Origin: Mycobacterium sp. GA-2829
GTDB lineage: Bacteria; Actinomycetota; Actinomycetes; Mycobacteriales; Mycobacteriaceae
Length of the DNA: 64,000 bases
NCBI RefSeq assembly: GCF_001499965.1
Contig: NZ_LQIT01000012.1
Coordinates: forward strand, 1 to 64,000
Direction of reading: 5' to 3'
The notes under the pieces are model-generated. The model was not told where the DNA came from, did no database searches, and worked only from the letters and a program-made list of their open reading frames with translations. Positions 53,196-62,637 of the stretch are shown here, in pieces (the first letter of the stretch is position 1; each line of letters opens with the position of its first letter). The translations under genes and the position numbers were made by a program.

Positions 53196-54293
53196 ATGGA
53201 CTTCAATTCGACCGAAGCCGCGAGCGACCTCGGCGGGCTGGTGCGCACCATCACCGAGTCGGTGTGCACACCCGAACACCAGCGTGAGCTCGACGGATTC
53301 GAGCACCGGTTCGACCGCGACCTGTGGCGCAATTTGATCGACGCCGACGTGCTGTCGACGACTGCACCGGAAGCGGTGGGCGGCGGCGGGTTCGGCGTGC
53401 TGGAGGAGGTCGCGGTGCTGGTGGCGCTGGGTCGCCAACTGTCCGCGGTGCCGTATCTGGAGTCGGTGGTCCTGGGCGCCGGAGCGCTCGCGGCGTTCGG
53501 CGCCGATGCGCTGCAGCGGGATTGGGCAGCGCCCGCGGTTCGCGGCGAGAAGGTGTTGACGATCGCGCTGGACGGCGAGATGGGTCAGGGTCCGGTGCAG
53601 GCGTCGTCGTCAGATGCCGGTTACCGATTGACGGGTGCGCGCACGCTCGTTCCGTTCGGCCCGGTGGCCGATGCGTTCCTGGTACCCGCCGAATCCGACG
53701 ACGGCGTGCAGGTCTTCCTGATCGCCGCCGACGATGCCGGCGTCGCGGTGGACACCCTCGACACCACGGGCCACGGCAGCGTCGGACACCTCGAGCTGTC
53801 CGGTGTCGAGGTCGACGCCGCACGGGTGGTGGGCGGCGCGGATGTGCTGGCGTGGTTGATCTCTCGTCATGGGCTGGGTCGGGCGGCGTTCCAACTCGGC
53901 GTCCTGGAGCGGGCGTTGGAGTTGACCGCGACGTATGCCCGTGAGCGCGAGCAGTTCGAACGTCCGATCGGCAGCTTCCAAGCGGTCTCGCAGCGGCTGG
54001 CCGACGGCTACATCGACATCAAGGGGCTGCGCCTCACGCTCACCCAGGCGGCGTGGCGCATCTCGGAGGGTCTGCTCGCCGACATCGACGTGTCGAGCGC
54101 GGCGTTCTGGGCGGCCGAGGCCGGGCACCGTGTCGCCCACACCGCGGTGCACATCCACGGTGGTGTCGGCATCGACACCGATCATCCGATCCACCGGTAT
54201 TTCCTGGCCGCCAAGCAGACCGAGTTCGCGATCGGGACCGCGACCGGACAGCTGCTGCGCATCGGTCGCGAACTGGCCGACACCCCGGTGTGA
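53196..54293 (+). CDS. fadE27: FadE27 acyl-CoA dehydrogenase (ChsE5)
   Basis: The product has 365 residues, the shorter partner of FadE26. It contains ATYAREREQFERPIGSFQAV and VHIHGGVGIDTDHPIHRYF, both standard acyl-CoA dehydrogenase motifs, while the N-terminal half is degenerate. The start is ATG 53196 with AAGGAG upstream. Its stop overlaps the GTG start of fadD17. It forms an obligate complex with FadE26 in M. tuberculosis, where the subunits are not interchangeable. Confidence 0.92.
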   Translation: MDFNSTEAASDLGGLVRTITESVCTPEHQRELDGFEHRFDRDLWRNLIDADVLSTTAPEAVGGGGFGVLEEVAVLVALGRQLSAVPYLESVVLGAGALAAFGADALQRDWAAPAVRGEKVLTIALDGEMGQGPVQASSSDAGYRLTGARTLVPFGPVADAFLVPAESDDGVQVFLIAADDAGVAVDTLDTTGHGSVGHLELSGVEVDAARVVGGADVLAWLISRHGLGRAAFQLGVLERALELTATYAREREQFERPIGSFQAVSQRLADGYIDIKGLRLTLTQAAWRISEGLLADIDVSSAAFWAAEAGHRVAHTAVHIHGGVGIDTDHPIHRYFLAAKQTEFAIGTATGQLLRIGRELADTPV

Positions 54294-55804
54294 CCGTGGG
54301 CGCAGGACCCACGGTCGCGAATCTGTTGCGGCCGTTGGTCGATGTCGACGACCGCGGGATCCATGCCGACGGGGAGTTCGTCAGCTGGCGTGAGCACATC
54401 CGGTCCGCGGCGGCGATCGCGGCGGTTCTGCGCGTGCGGCTGGATCCCGACAAGCCGCCACACGTGGGGGTGCTGCTGGGCAACACCCCGTTCTTCTCCA
54501 GCGTGCTGGTGGCCGCGGCGCTCGCCGGTCTGGTGCCGGTCGGCCTGAACCCGACCCGGCGCGGACAGGCGCTGGTCCGCGACATAGAGCGCGCCGACTG
54601 CCAGTTGGTGCTCACCGACGACGGCACCCAGTTGCCCGACGGGGTGGAGTTCATCGACGTCGAATCCGCGTCGTGGCGAGCGGAGTTGGCCGCGCACGCC
54701 GACACCCCGGTCGAGTTCGGGAGTCCGGCGCCGGACGACCTGTTCATGCTGATCTTCACCTCGGGTACGAGCGGTGAGCCCAAGGCGGTGCGGGTGACCC
54801 ACGAGAAGGTGGCGGTGCCGGGACGGATGCTGGCCGACCGGTTCGGCCTCGGCCCGTCGGACACCTGTTATCTGTCGATGCCGTTGTTCCACTCCAACGC
54901 CGTGATGGCCGGCTGGTCGGTGGGGGTGGCGGCGGGCGCGTCGCTCGCGCTGCGCCGGAAGTTCTCGGCGTCGCAGTTCACTCCGGATGTCCGCCGGTAC
55001 GGCGCGACGTACGCGAACTACGTCGGCAAACCGTTGTCGTACATCCTCGCGACACCGCCCCGCGACGACGATGCGGACAACCCGCTGAAGATCATGTACG
55101 GCAACGAGGGTGCGCCCCGTGACCTCGAGCGGTTCGCGCGGCGGTTCGGCGTGACCGTCGTCGACGGATTCGGATCGACCGAGGGTGGCGTCGCGATCGT
55201 CAGGACGCCCGACACCCCGGAGGGTTCTCTGGGGCCGCTGACCGCCGACATCGCGATCGTGGATGTGGAGACCGGCGAGCGGTGCGCACCCGGGCAGGTG
55301 GGTGAACTGGTCAACCCCAACGGGCGCGGGCAGTTCCGCGGCTACTACAACGACGCCGCGGCCGAGGCCGAGCGGATGGCCGGCGGTGTCTACCACAGCG
55401 GGGACCTCGCCTACAGCGACGAGGACGGCTTCATCTACTTCGCGGGACGCCTCGGCGATTGGATGCGGGTGGACGGGGAGAACCTCGGCACCGCGCCGAT
55501 CGAGCGAATCCTGCTGCGCCACAACGATGTCGTCGAGGTCGCGGTGTACCCGATCCCGGACCCGGCGGTGGGCGATCGGGTGATGGCGGCGCTGGTGCTG
55601 ACACCGGGCCGCGAGTTCGACGTCGAGAAGTTCGCGACGTTCCTGGCCGAACAGTCCGATCTCGGCCCCAAACAGTGGCCGTCATTCGTGCGGATCGCCG
55701 AGGAGTTGCCGCGCACCGAGACCTTCAAGGTGGTCAAGCGGCACCTGTCCGCCGAAGGCACGTCGTGCGCCGATCCGGTGTTCGAGATCCACCGAGCTCG
55801 GTGA
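54290..55804 (+). CDS. fadD17: FadD17 fatty/steroid acyl-CoA ligase
   Basis: The product has 504 residues (ANL superfamily). The P-loop is IFTSGTSGEPKAV, the ATP motif is VDGFGSTEGG, and the hinge is YHSGDLAYSDEDGFIYFAGR with DWMRVDGENLG. The start is GTG 54290, overlapping the fadE27 stop (GTGA). FadD17 of M. tuberculosis activates C26 steroid side-chain acids. As usual for this family, the C-terminal lysine region lies near LPRTETFKVVKRHL. It converges with the G6PDH-like gene, 12 bases away. Confidence 0.92.
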   Translation: MTVGAGPTVANLLRPLVDVDDRGIHADGEFVSWREHIRSAAAIAAVLRVRLDPDKPPHVGVLLGNTPFFSSVLVAAALAGLVPVGLNPTRRGQALVRDIERADCQLVLTDDGTQLPDGVEFIDVESASWRAELAAHADTPVEFGSPAPDDLFMLIFTSGTSGEPKAVRVTHEKVAVPGRMLADRFGLGPSDTCYLSMPLFHSNAVMAGWSVGVAAGASLALRRKFSASQFTPDVRRYGATYANYVGKPLSYILATPPRDDDADNPLKIMYGNEGAPRDLERFARRFGVTVVDGFGSTEGGVAIVRTPDTPEGSLGPLTADIAIVDVETGERCAPGQVGELVNPNGRGQFRGYYNDAAAEAERMAGGVYHSGDLAYSDEDGFIYFAGRLGDWMRVDGENLGTAPIERILLRHNDVVEVAVYPIPDPAVGDRVMAALVLTPGREFDVEKFATFLAEQSDLGPKQWPSFVRIAEELPRTETFKVVKRHLSAEGTSCADPVFEIHRAR

Positions 55805-55816
55805 TCGGACGTCGAA

Positions 55817-57238
55817 TCAGGAGTCGCCCCCAGGCAGTCCGGTCAGCGGCCAACCGGTAGGACCGGTGCCACCCGCCTGGTACTCCTGCAGCGGTACCCG
55901 GTTCTCGAGCCACGCCTTGCGCACCGGATCGATGATTCGCCAACACTGCACGGCCATATCGCCGCGCACCGACAGTGGAGGAGAGCCCTCGAGGACGCCC
56001 TTGAGCACTTGGCCGTATGCAGGCAGCGCGCCGGGTGGGAAGTCGGCAGCCAAGCTCACCGGGTCGACGGAGAACGGATCACCCGATCCGTTGATGTTCA
56101 GATCCGCCCCTAAAACGTTGCGCGTCAAGGAGATTCCGAGATGCAGCCGGTTGGGCTGGACCCAGCCACCCATGCCCGCCGGAACCAGCGGCGGCGCCTT
56201 GAAGGTGACCGTGACCTCGGTGCGCGGCGAGCCCAGCGCCTTGCCCGAGCGCACCCGGAACGGGACGCCGGCCCAGCGCCACGTGTCGACGGCCAGCACC
56301 AATTCGGCGAACGTCTCGGTGCCGCGAGAACCGTCGACGCCCTCCTCGTCGACGTAGGAGGGCACCCTGCGCCCATCGACCTCGCCCGCGGTGTAACGCG
56401 CGCGGCGACTGAAGGCGACCGGATCGTCGTTCCAGATCCGCGTCGCGCGCAGCACCTGCGCCTTGCCCGTGCGGACATCGTCGGCCTGCAGGGTGGCCGG
56501 CGGCTCCATCGCGAACAGCGACATCACCTCGAGTAAGTGGCTCTGGATCATGTCGACCATTGCGCCGGTGGCGTCGTAGAAGTCGGCCCGCCCCTCCAGC
56601 GCCAGGGATTCGTCGTAGACCACGTCGACACTACTCACGTGCTCGCTGTTGAGCAGGGGCTCGATCATCCGGTTGGCGAACCGCACGCCGATGATGTTGA
56701 GGACCGTCGCCATGGCGACGAAGTGGTCGATCCGGTGAACATGGTCCTCCGGCACCAGGTCGGTCAGCAGCTTGTTCAGAGCGGCGGCGCCGGCGACGTC
56801 GCTGCCGAACGGCTTCTCGATCGCCAGTTGGATGCCTTCCGGCACTCCGATGCGGGCCAGCACGTGGCACACCTTCTCGGTGATGGCGGGTGGCAGTGCG
56901 AAGTAGACGATGATCTGTCCCCGGCAGGAGGCCAGCAGTGCCCGCAGTTCGTCCGCGTCGGTCACATCCGATCTCCGATAACGCGCGGTCGAGACGACGG
57001 CTTCGACATGCGGTCCGCTGGCGCTCTCCGTCGCGAAGGACTCGGCGATCCGGGCGCACCAACGATCGTCGTCCCAGTCGTCCAGCCCGCTGCCGATCAG
57101 CTGCAGGCCCTCCGCGCCGCCGGCCGACAGCAGCGCCCCCAAGCCGGGCAACAGCAGCCGCGCGGTCAGGTCGCCGCTCGCGCCCAAGATCAAAAGCGTC
57201 TGCCGAGGCGCTGCGTGGTCACCGCGCTCGGGCATCAT
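55817..57238 (-). CDS. glucose-6-phosphate dehydrogenase-like protein with altered DHYLGKE motif
   Basis: The product has 473 residues. The NADP loop GASGDLTARLLLPGL (19-33), EKPFG (141-145) and RIDHF (169-173) are present, but the family motif DHYLGKE reads DHFVAMA at 171-177. The catalytic/phosphate His is kept while the phosphate-contacting Lys and following Glu are lost. The rest of the fold is intact (RFANRMIEPLLN, FYDATGAMVDMIQSHLLE). It may use a different sugar or be inactive. The start ATG 57238 has no strong ribosome site; ATG 57235 is the alternative. An SMP-30-type lactonase lies upstream. Confidence 0.85.
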   Translation of the reverse strand: MMPERGDHAAPRQTLLILGASGDLTARLLLPGLGALLSAGGAEGLQLIGSGLDDWDDDRWCARIAESFATESASGPHVEAVVSTARYRRSDVTDADELRALLASCRGQIIVYFALPPAITEKVCHVLARIGVPEGIQLAIEKPFGSDVAGAAALNKLLTDLVPEDHVHRIDHFVAMATVLNIIGVRFANRMIEPLLNSEHVSSVDVVYDESLALEGRADFYDATGAMVDMIQSHLLEVMSLFAMEPPATLQADDVRTGKAQVLRATRIWNDDPVAFSRRARYTAGEVDGRRVPSYVDEEGVDGSRGTETFAELVLAVDTWRWAGVPFRVRSGKALGSPRTEVTVTFKAPPLVPAGMGGWVQPNRLHLGISLTRNVLGADLNINGSGDPFSVDPVSLAADFPPGALPAYGQVLKGVLEGSPPLSVRGDMAVQCWRIIDPVRKAWLENRVPLQEYQAGGTGPTGWPLTGLPGGDS

Positions 57239-57299
57239 GCGCCGATGTCTACCCCGCCCTCCGTACACCAATCGCAACGTAGGAGCGACATCGATGCGA

Positions 57300-58151
57300 T
57301 CACCCGGCGTAGCTCCGCACGGGCTGCCCTGTGACACCCGGGCGGGTACTGAACAGTGACCCGGCAAGTGGGTCCTCACCGGGTTGCAGATTCTCGCGCG
57401 TGGTCGTGATGAACAGGGTGCCGAGGTCGTCTCCACCGAAGGTGCATGCGGTGACCTTGGGCGTCGGGAGCGTGATCACCGCGTCGAGACGACCGTCCGG
57501 GGTGTAGCGATGCACGGCACCGCCGTCGTACAGCGCCGTCCACACTCCACCTTCGGCGTCGACGGTGAGCCCGTCGGGCTTGCCGTCGTCCGGGATCTCG
57601 ACGAAGGGTCGTCGATCATGCAGGCCGAGATCAGCACTCCACGAGAAGACGTCGATGCGGTGGGTGTCGGTGTCGTTGTAGTAGGCCAGTGTGCCGTCCG
57701 GCGACCAGTCCAGTCCGTTGGACACGGTGACCCCGGGGACGGCGACGCTGACGGTGTGGTCAGGGGCGAGCCGGTAGAGGTTCGCCGCGCCGGTTTGCTG
57801 GTCGTAAGCCATCGAGCCGCAGTAGAACGCGCCATCCGGGGCGCACCCGCCTTCGTTCATCCGAACACCCGGATCGTTCCACAGCGGCGGTAACGCTACC
57901 GTCGTGCCGTCCGGCTCCTCGAGCAGAAAGCCACGCTCGACGGCGATGACGGCTCCGCCGCCGTGCCGGGGCCGCACCGCTGCGACAATCGTGTCGACAT
58001 GCGTCCGGGTGACCGAACCGTCGTCAGCGAACGCCAGAATGTCCCCCGCGGTCATGTCGACCCATCGAAGCCCACCCCACGAAGGGGACCACACCGGCCC
58101 TTCGCCGTGCGCAGCGATCGAGTCGGTGAGGCGATCGACCGTCATGGTCAT
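57300..58151 (-). CDS. SMP-30/gluconolactonase-like beta-propeller enzyme
   Basis: The product has 283 residues. The metal ligands of the SMP-30/regucalcin family are all present: Glu of GEGPVW near residue 17, Asn of RMNEGGC, Asn of SNGLDWSPD, and Asp of KPDGLTVD. The family hydrolyses sugar lactones with Ca or Zn. I chose ATG 58151 with GGGGA 8 bases upstream; an ATG 11 codons earlier is possible. It is 61 bases before the G6PDH-like gene on the same strand, so the two could run dehydrogenation and lactone opening on one sugar. Confidence 0.9.
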   Translation of the reverse strand: MTMTVDRLTDSIAAHGEGPVWSPSWGGLRWVDMTAGDILAFADDGSVTRTHVDTIVAAVRPRHGGGAVIAVERGFLLEEPDGTTVALPPLWNDPGVRMNEGGCAPDGAFYCGSMAYDQQTGAANLYRLAPDHTVSVAVPGVTVSNGLDWSPDGTLAYYNDTDTHRIDVFSWSADLGLHDRRPFVEIPDDGKPDGLTVDAEGGVWTALYDGGAVHRYTPDGRLDAVITLPTPKVTACTFGGDDLGTLFITTTRENLQPGEDPLAGSLFSTRPGVTGQPVRSYAG

Positions 58152-58264
58152 ACGGTGTCCCCGTGATTCGGTATTGCTAACCATCGTCCGGGTCGGCGAT
58201 ACCGCAGGGGTACGGCGGTAAGCCCGCATCACCGGTACTCGCCCCGTGCACGCTGTGCCCGTGC

Positions 58265-58321
58265 CCTACACCACGGTTGTGAATCGCGCGGCCACGCCGC
58301 GGATCGCAACCCTGGTGTAGG
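58265..58321. repeat. 57-base hairpin-forming inverted repeat in a non-coding stretch
   Basis: Arms 58265-58279 and 58307-58321 are complementary at 14 of 15 positions, and an inner CGCGG-N5-CCGCG stem stacks inside the 27-base spacer. The 314-base gap 58152-58465 has no gene and no other clear signal. There is no T-run, so it is not a standard terminator. It could be a regulatory RNA stem, a protein-binding site or a small repeat element. Confidence 0.55.
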
Positions 58322-58465
58322 TCCGGCGCGCAAGGACGCATTTGCGGACACGTCTCGACGGCGACGAGCGTCCACACCGGCTCGCTTGAGAAGACGACCT
58401 AATGGGTAGGAGGGCTCAGTAATCGTTGCCGAGCAACGAGTCGACCATGAATGGAGAAGTGGCGA

Positions 58466-58837
58466 ATGGCCCAACGTCAGTTTTCACGTCGTGTCCGTGT
58501 TGCCGCAGGGATAGCCGCCGGGCTCGCGGTCGCCACGCTGACCGTGGCATGCGGCGGAGACGACAGCGGTTCGGACGAGTCGACCTCGAGTACGACTCCG
58601 ACGACCAGCGTGACCACGGAGACCACAGCCGCCACCACGCCCGCGGCGCCGCCTGCCGGTACCGGGGCGCCGGGCGCGGGCGCCGGACCGGGCGGCGCCA
58701 CTGCGGGCGTACCGGGTGCCGGCGCCGAAGCCGGACCGGGCGGCGCCTCCGCCGGTGTGCCAGGTGCCGGTGCCGAAGCCGGGCCCGGTGGGGCCGGCGC
58801 CTGCGCCGGTGGCGTCTGCGTCGGCACGGGCGGGTAA
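58466..58837 (+). CDS. Gly/Ala/Pro-repeat secreted lipoprotein
   Basis: The product has 123 residues. The signal peptide ends in lipobox LTVAC with Cys29. An Asp/Ser/Thr linker (GGDDSGSDESTSSTTPTT) follows and then 16-residue repeats: GAGAEAGPGGASAGVP at 84-99, a near copy at 100-115, and a partial unit before them. Two cysteines come near the end (ACAGGVC). I chose ATG 58466 with GGAG 9 bases upstream; an ATG 5 codons earlier is possible. It is similar to the lipoprotein at 25611. The repeat suggests an extended cell-wall spacer; the function is unknown. Confidence 0.82.
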   Translation: MAQRQFSRRVRVAAGIAAGLAVATLTVACGGDDSGSDESTSSTTPTTSVTTETTAATTPAAPPAGTGAPGAGAGPGGATAGVPGAGAEAGPGGASAGVPGAGAEAGPGGAGACAGGVCVGTGG

Positions 58838-58878
58838 CCGCTCACGGATCCGAAAAAGTAGCCGTCTTGGGCGGCTGA

Positions 58879-60006
58879 TCAGCCCTCGCGGATGCCGTCC
58901 AACCGCTTCGAGGCCTCGTCGAATCCGGACACCAGTTCGGCGATGATGTCGGCAACCGGCCGGATCTCGTTCATCCGTCCGACGATCTGACCCACCGGCA
59001 TCGACACCGTGTCCGGATTGTCCGATTCGTTCATCCGCTGATGCGCCTCGCTGACGAGGATGTTCTGCAGCGGCATCGGCAGCGGTTCGGGTGCGTCGGG
59101 AGCGTCCCACGCCTCAGTCCACTTGGTCTTGAGCAGGCGGGCCGGCTTACCCGTGTAGATCCGCCGCCGCACGGTGTCGCTGGACGTCGCGCGCAGCATC
59201 GCCTCCTGGATCGTCGACACCCCGCTCGGTTTGCGGTGTCCCAGATCGTATTCCGCGGACGTCAGGAACGCCGAGCCCATCCAGACCCCGGATGCTCCGA
59301 GCGCCAGCGCCGCGGCGACCTGACGTCCGGTGCCGATACCCCCGGCGGCCAGCACCGGCGCCCTGCCGTCGATCGCATCGACGATCTCCGGCCACAGCAC
59401 CATCGAGCCGATCTCACCTGTGTGCCCACCGGCCTCATGGCCCTGGGCAACGACGATGTCGACGCCGTTGTCGACATGCCGCTGCGCATGTTTGGCGCTT
59501 CCGGCCAACGCCGCCACGGGGACGCCCGCCTCGTGCACCTGCTCGATCACGTCCTTCGGCGGGGAGCCCAAGGCGTTCGCGATCAACTTGATCGGGTGCT
59601 TGAGCGCCACCTCCACGTGCGAGCGCGCCACCGAGTGCAGCCAGCCCAGCACGCCTTCGTTGCGCGCCTCGTCCTCCGGCAGCGGCGGGACGCCGAGGTC
59701 GGCGAGCGTCTTGTCCACGAATTCGCGGTGGCTCTGCGGGATCAGCTTGTTGATGTCGACGGCGGTGCCCTCGGTGGGGATCTTCGCCGGCATCACGACG
59801 TCGACGCCGTATGGCTTGCCATCGGTGTTCTCGTCCATCCACTGCAGGACGTTCTCGAGGTCGTCGGCGTCGTTGAACCGCACGCAGCCGAGCACGCCCA
59901 TCCCGCCGGCGCGGGTGACGGCCGCGGCCACCTTCTCCGACGGTGTGAAGACGAAGATCGGATACTCGATGCCGAAGCGGTCACACAGTTCGGTACGCAT
60001 TGTCAT
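58879..60006 (-). CDS. nitronate monooxygenase-like FMN enzyme
   Basis: The product has 375 residues. The TIM-barrel flavin fold shows [16 protein letters not shown] at the N-terminus, [11 protein letters not shown] with the active-site His, [20 protein letters not shown] for phosphate binding, and GVWMGSAFL. Nitronate monooxygenases oxidise propionate-3-nitronate or related nitronates, but many family members near fad genes are poorly assigned and may be enoyl reductase-like. The start is ATG 60006, overlapping the fadD19 stop (ATGA), so it is translated with fadD19 and lies in the same KstR-controlled transcript. Confidence 0.87.
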   Translation of the reverse strand: MTMRTELCDRFGIEYPIFVFTPSEKVAAAVTRAGGMGVLGCVRFNDADDLENVLQWMDENTDGKPYGVDVVMPAKIPTEGTAVDINKLIPQSHREFVDKTLADLGVPPLPEDEARNEGVLGWLHSVARSHVEVALKHPIKLIANALGSPPKDVIEQVHEAGVPVAALAGSAKHAQRHVDNGVDIVVAQGHEAGGHTGEIGSMVLWPEIVDAIDGRAPVLAAGGIGTGRQVAAALALGASGVWMGSAFLTSAEYDLGHRKPSGVSTIQEAMLRATSSDTVRRRIYTGKPARLLKTKWTEAWDAPDAPEPLPMPLQNILVSEAHQRMNESDNPDTVSMPVGQIVGRMNEIRPVADIIAELVSGFDEASKRLDGIREG

Positions 60007-61652
60007 TTCGCTCCAACGTGATTTGCGTGCGTCTCGTCTGCGGGACGCGATTCGGTCTGTTCCTTGGCCCAGCGGTAGTCGGGCTTACCGGCCGGGGTGC
60101 GTTGGATCGCGTCGACCCACCAGATCTTGCGCGGCACTTTGTATCCGGCGATCTCGTTGCGGATGAAGGTGTCGAGTTCGGCCAGCGACGGGGTAGCGCC
60201 CTCGCGCCGGGCGATCACGGCCGCGACGCACTGCCCGTACCGCTCGTCGGGGACACCGACCACGAGCGCGTCGAACACATCGTGGTGGCCCTTGAGCGCG
60301 CCCTCGACTTCTTCGGGGTAGATCTTCTCGCCACCGCTGTTGATCGACTGCGAACCGCGCCCGAGCATGGTGACGCTGCCGTCCTCCTCGACCGTGGCGT
60401 AGTCGCCGGGGATGGCGTAGCGGACGCCGTTGATCGTGCGGAACGTCTCGGCGGTCTTCTTCTCGTCCTTGTAGTAGCCGACGGGGATGTGCCCGGACTT
60501 GGCGATCATGCCGCGCACACCGCTGCCGGGTTTGACGAAGTTGCCGTCGTCGTCGATCACGACGACGTTCTTGTCGATCGTCACCCGGGGTCCACCGGTG
60601 TGCGTCTGCCCCTTGGCCACCACGCTCGACCCACCGAATCCGGTCTCCGACGAGCCGATCGAGTCGGTGATGATGCGGTTGGGCAGCAGTTCGAGCAGTT
60701 GGTCCTTGAGCGCGGGCGAGAACAGCGCGGCGGTGCTGGCCAACAGGAACAGGTTGGACAGGTCGAATTCATCGCCGCTCTCCTGGTGGGCCACCAGTGC
60801 GTCGAGCAGGGGGCGCGCCATCGCGTCACCGGTGAAGAACAGCAGGTTCACCTTGTGCTTGGCACAGGTGCGCCACACCTCTTCGGGGTCGAATTCCGGT
60901 GCCAGCACGACGGTTTGACCGGCGAACAGCGCCATCCAGGTGGCCGACTGCGTTGCGCCGTGGATCATCGGCGGGATCGGGTAGCGGATCATCGGGGCGT
61001 TCTCTTTGGCCTGATTGGCCAGCCCGTACTCGTCGGCGATCGGCTCACCGGTCGCGAAGTCGGTGCCGCCGAACAACACTCGGTAGATGTCCTCGTGGCG
61101 CCACATGACGCCCTTCGGGAAGCCGGTGGTGCCGCCGGTGTAGAGCAGATAGATGTCGTCTTCGCTGCGCGGACCGAAGTCGCGCTCCGGCGACCCCTGG
61201 TCCAGCGCGGCGTAGAACTCGACGCCGCCGTAGCCGGAGAAGTCCTCGCCGCTGCCGTCCTCGACGACGAGCACCGTCTTCAGGCTCGGGATGTCGGGCA
61301 GCACGTTGGCGACGCGGGGGCTGTACTGGCGCTCGTGGATCAGCGCGACCATGTCGGAGTTGCCGAACAGGTAGCGCAGTTCGCCTTCGACGTAGCGGAA
61401 GTTCACGTTGACCGCGATGGCGCCGGCTTTGACGATGCCGACCATGCCGATCACGATCTCGATGCGGTTCCGGCAGTAGAGACCGACCTTGTCGTCCTTC
61501 TTGACACCTTGGTCGATCAGGTAGTGCGCCAGGCGGTTGGCCCGCTCCTCGAGCTGGCCGTAGGTCAGTGTTTCGTCGCCGCTGATCAGGGCGACACGGT
61601 CAGGCACGGCGTCGATGGCGTGCTCGGCAAGATCGGCGATGTTCAGGGCCAC
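60003..61652 (-). CDS. fadD19: FadD19 steroid acyl-CoA ligase
   Basis: The product has 549 residues (ANL superfamily). The P-loop is [13 protein letters not shown], the ATP motif is [13 protein letters not shown], and the hinge is [20 protein letters not shown], then [15 protein letters not shown]. The C-terminal catalytic lysine region is [20 protein letters not shown]. FadD19 activates C24-branched and C26 sterol side-chain acids. The start is GTG 61652, only 10 bases from the KstR operator at 61663-61676. The homology and the divergent echA19 match Rv3515c/Rv3516. Confidence 0.94.
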   Translation of the reverse strand: MALNIADLAEHAIDAVPDRVALISGDETLTYGQLEERANRLAHYLIDQGVKKDDKVGLYCRNRIEIVIGMVGIVKAGAIAVNVNFRYVEGELRYLFGNSDMVALIHERQYSPRVANVLPDIPSLKTVLVVEDGSGEDFSGYGGVEFYAALDQGSPERDFGPRSEDDIYLLYTGGTTGFPKGVMWRHEDIYRVLFGGTDFATGEPIADEYGLANQAKENAPMIRYPIPPMIHGATQSATWMALFAGQTVVLAPEFDPEEVWRTCAKHKVNLLFFTGDAMARPLLDALVAHQESGDEFDLSNLFLLASTAALFSPALKDQLLELLPNRIITDSIGSSETGFGGSSVVAKGQTHTGGPRVTIDKNVVVIDDDGNFVKPGSGVRGMIAKSGHIPVGYYKDEKKTAETFRTINGVRYAIPGDYATVEEDGSVTMLGRGSQSINSGGEKIYPEEVEGALKGHHDVFDALVVGVPDERYGQCVAAVIARREGATPSLAELDTFIRNEIAGYKVPRKIWWVDAIQRTPAGKPDYRWAKEQTESRPADETHANHVGAK

Positions 61653-61662
61653 GAACCCAAAC

Positions 61663-61676
61663 TAGAACGTGTTACA
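61663..61676. promoter_or_regulatory. KstR operator TAGAACGTGTTACA (fadD19/echA19 divergent promoter)
   Basis: It is a perfect match to TNNAACNNGTTNNA in the 69-base gap between the divergent starts of fadD19 (61652) and echA19 (61722). One operator thus controls both, and it must overlap or abut the fadD19 transcription start. Confidence 0.85.
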
Positions 61677-61721
61677 TTTCCTGACAAGTCTGTGGCATCG
61701 ACGCTGGAAAGAGAACCGTAC

Positions 61722-62531
61722 GTGACCAACACAGAAATCTCTGAAAAGGGCCCGGACGCCCTCATTGAGCAGCGCGGACACACGCTGATCCTGACGCTCA
61801 ACCGCCCCGAGGCGCGCAATGCGCTGTCGACCGAGATGCTCTCGATCATGGTCGAGGCGTGGGACCGCGTCGACAACGATCCGGAGATCCGCTCGTGCAT
61901 CCTCACCGGGGCGGGCGGCTACTTCTGCGCCGGGATGGACCTCAAGGCCGCCACCGCCAAACCGCCGGGCGATTCGTTCAAGGACGGCAGCTACGACCCG
62001 TCGCGCATCGACGGGCTGCTCAAGGGCCGCCGCCTCACCAAACCGCTGATCGCCGCCGTCGAGGGTCCGGCGATCGCCGGCGGCACCGAGATCCTGCAGG
62101 GCACCGATATCCGCATCGCCGGTGAGAGCGCCAAATTCGGTATCTCCGAGGCGAAGTGGAGCCTGTACCCGATGGGCGGCTCGGCGGTCCGCCTGTCCCG
62201 GCAGATCCCGTACACGATCGCGTGCGATCTGCTGCTGACCGGACGCCACATCACCGCTGCAGAGGCCAAGGAGTACGGGCTCATCGGCTACGTGGTGCCC
62301 GACGGTACGGCGCTGGACAAGGCGCTCGAGATCGCCGAGGTGATCAACAACAACGGCCCGCTGGCCGTGCAGGCGATCCTGCGGTCCATCCGCGAGACCG
62401 AGGGCCTGCACGAGAACGACGCCTTCAAGATCGACACCAAGATCGGTATCGAGGTCTTTCTCTCCGACGACGCCAAGGAAGGCCCGCGGGCGTTCAAAGA
62501 GAAGCGGTCCCCGAACTTTCAGATGAAGTAG
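61722..62531 (+). CDS. echA19: EchA19 enoyl-CoA hydratase of sterol side-chain degradation
   Basis: The product has 269 residues (crotonase fold). It shows [18 protein letters not shown] for the oxyanion hole, [20 protein letters not shown] with the first catalytic-type Glu, and [20 protein letters not shown] with the second. The start is GTG 61722 with GGAAAGAGA upstream. EchA19 (Rv3516) hydrates steroid side-chain enoyl-CoA thioesters. It is divergent from fadD19 and shares a KstR operator with it. It is followed by the palindrome-framed nuclease-fold gene, which is not part of the pathway. Confidence 0.93.
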   Translation: MTNTEISEKGPDALIEQRGHTLILTLNRPEARNALSTEMLSIMVEAWDRVDNDPEIRSCILTGAGGYFCAGMDLKAATAKPPGDSFKDGSYDPSRIDGLLKGRRLTKPLIAAVEGPAIAGGTEILQGTDIRIAGESAKFGISEAKWSLYPMGGSAVRLSRQIPYTIACDLLLTGRHITAAEAKEYGLIGYVVPDGTALDKALEIAEVINNNGPLAVQAILRSIRETEGLHENDAFKIDTKIGIEVFLSDDAKEGPRAFKEKRSPNFQMK

Positions 62532-62545
62532 GTCGGCCTGGGCAC

Positions 62546-62605
62546 GCCGAACGTGCGGTGAGTGCGACTTTCCGCCCGGAATTTCGCAGTGAGCGCACAT
62601 TCGGC
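62546..62605. repeat. 60-bp imperfect palindrome, left copy
   Basis: The left arm starts at 62546 and the right arm is 62583-62605, with 4 mismatches over about 22 bases. It is preceded by the same sequence as the second copy: 62534-62557 is identical to 63452-63475 (24 bases). It ends 32 bases before the start of the nuclease-fold gene at 62638. It shares length and outer arms with the palindrome at 63464-63523. Confidence 0.8.
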
Positions 62606-62637
62606 GGGATGTCGGACCACATCGGCACACTCCCGAC

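Noticed and set aside
58265..58321. Rho-independent terminator
   Set aside because: The stem is strong, but no T-run follows on either strand, and it lies between divergent, not convergent, genes.
60000..61721. Long open frame on the plus strand opposite fadD19
   Set aside because: It is a GC-bias shadow: the product is rich in R, D, G, V and H, has no family features, and the opposite frame encodes a complete acyl-CoA ligase. The echA19 gene at its end starts at GTG 61722.
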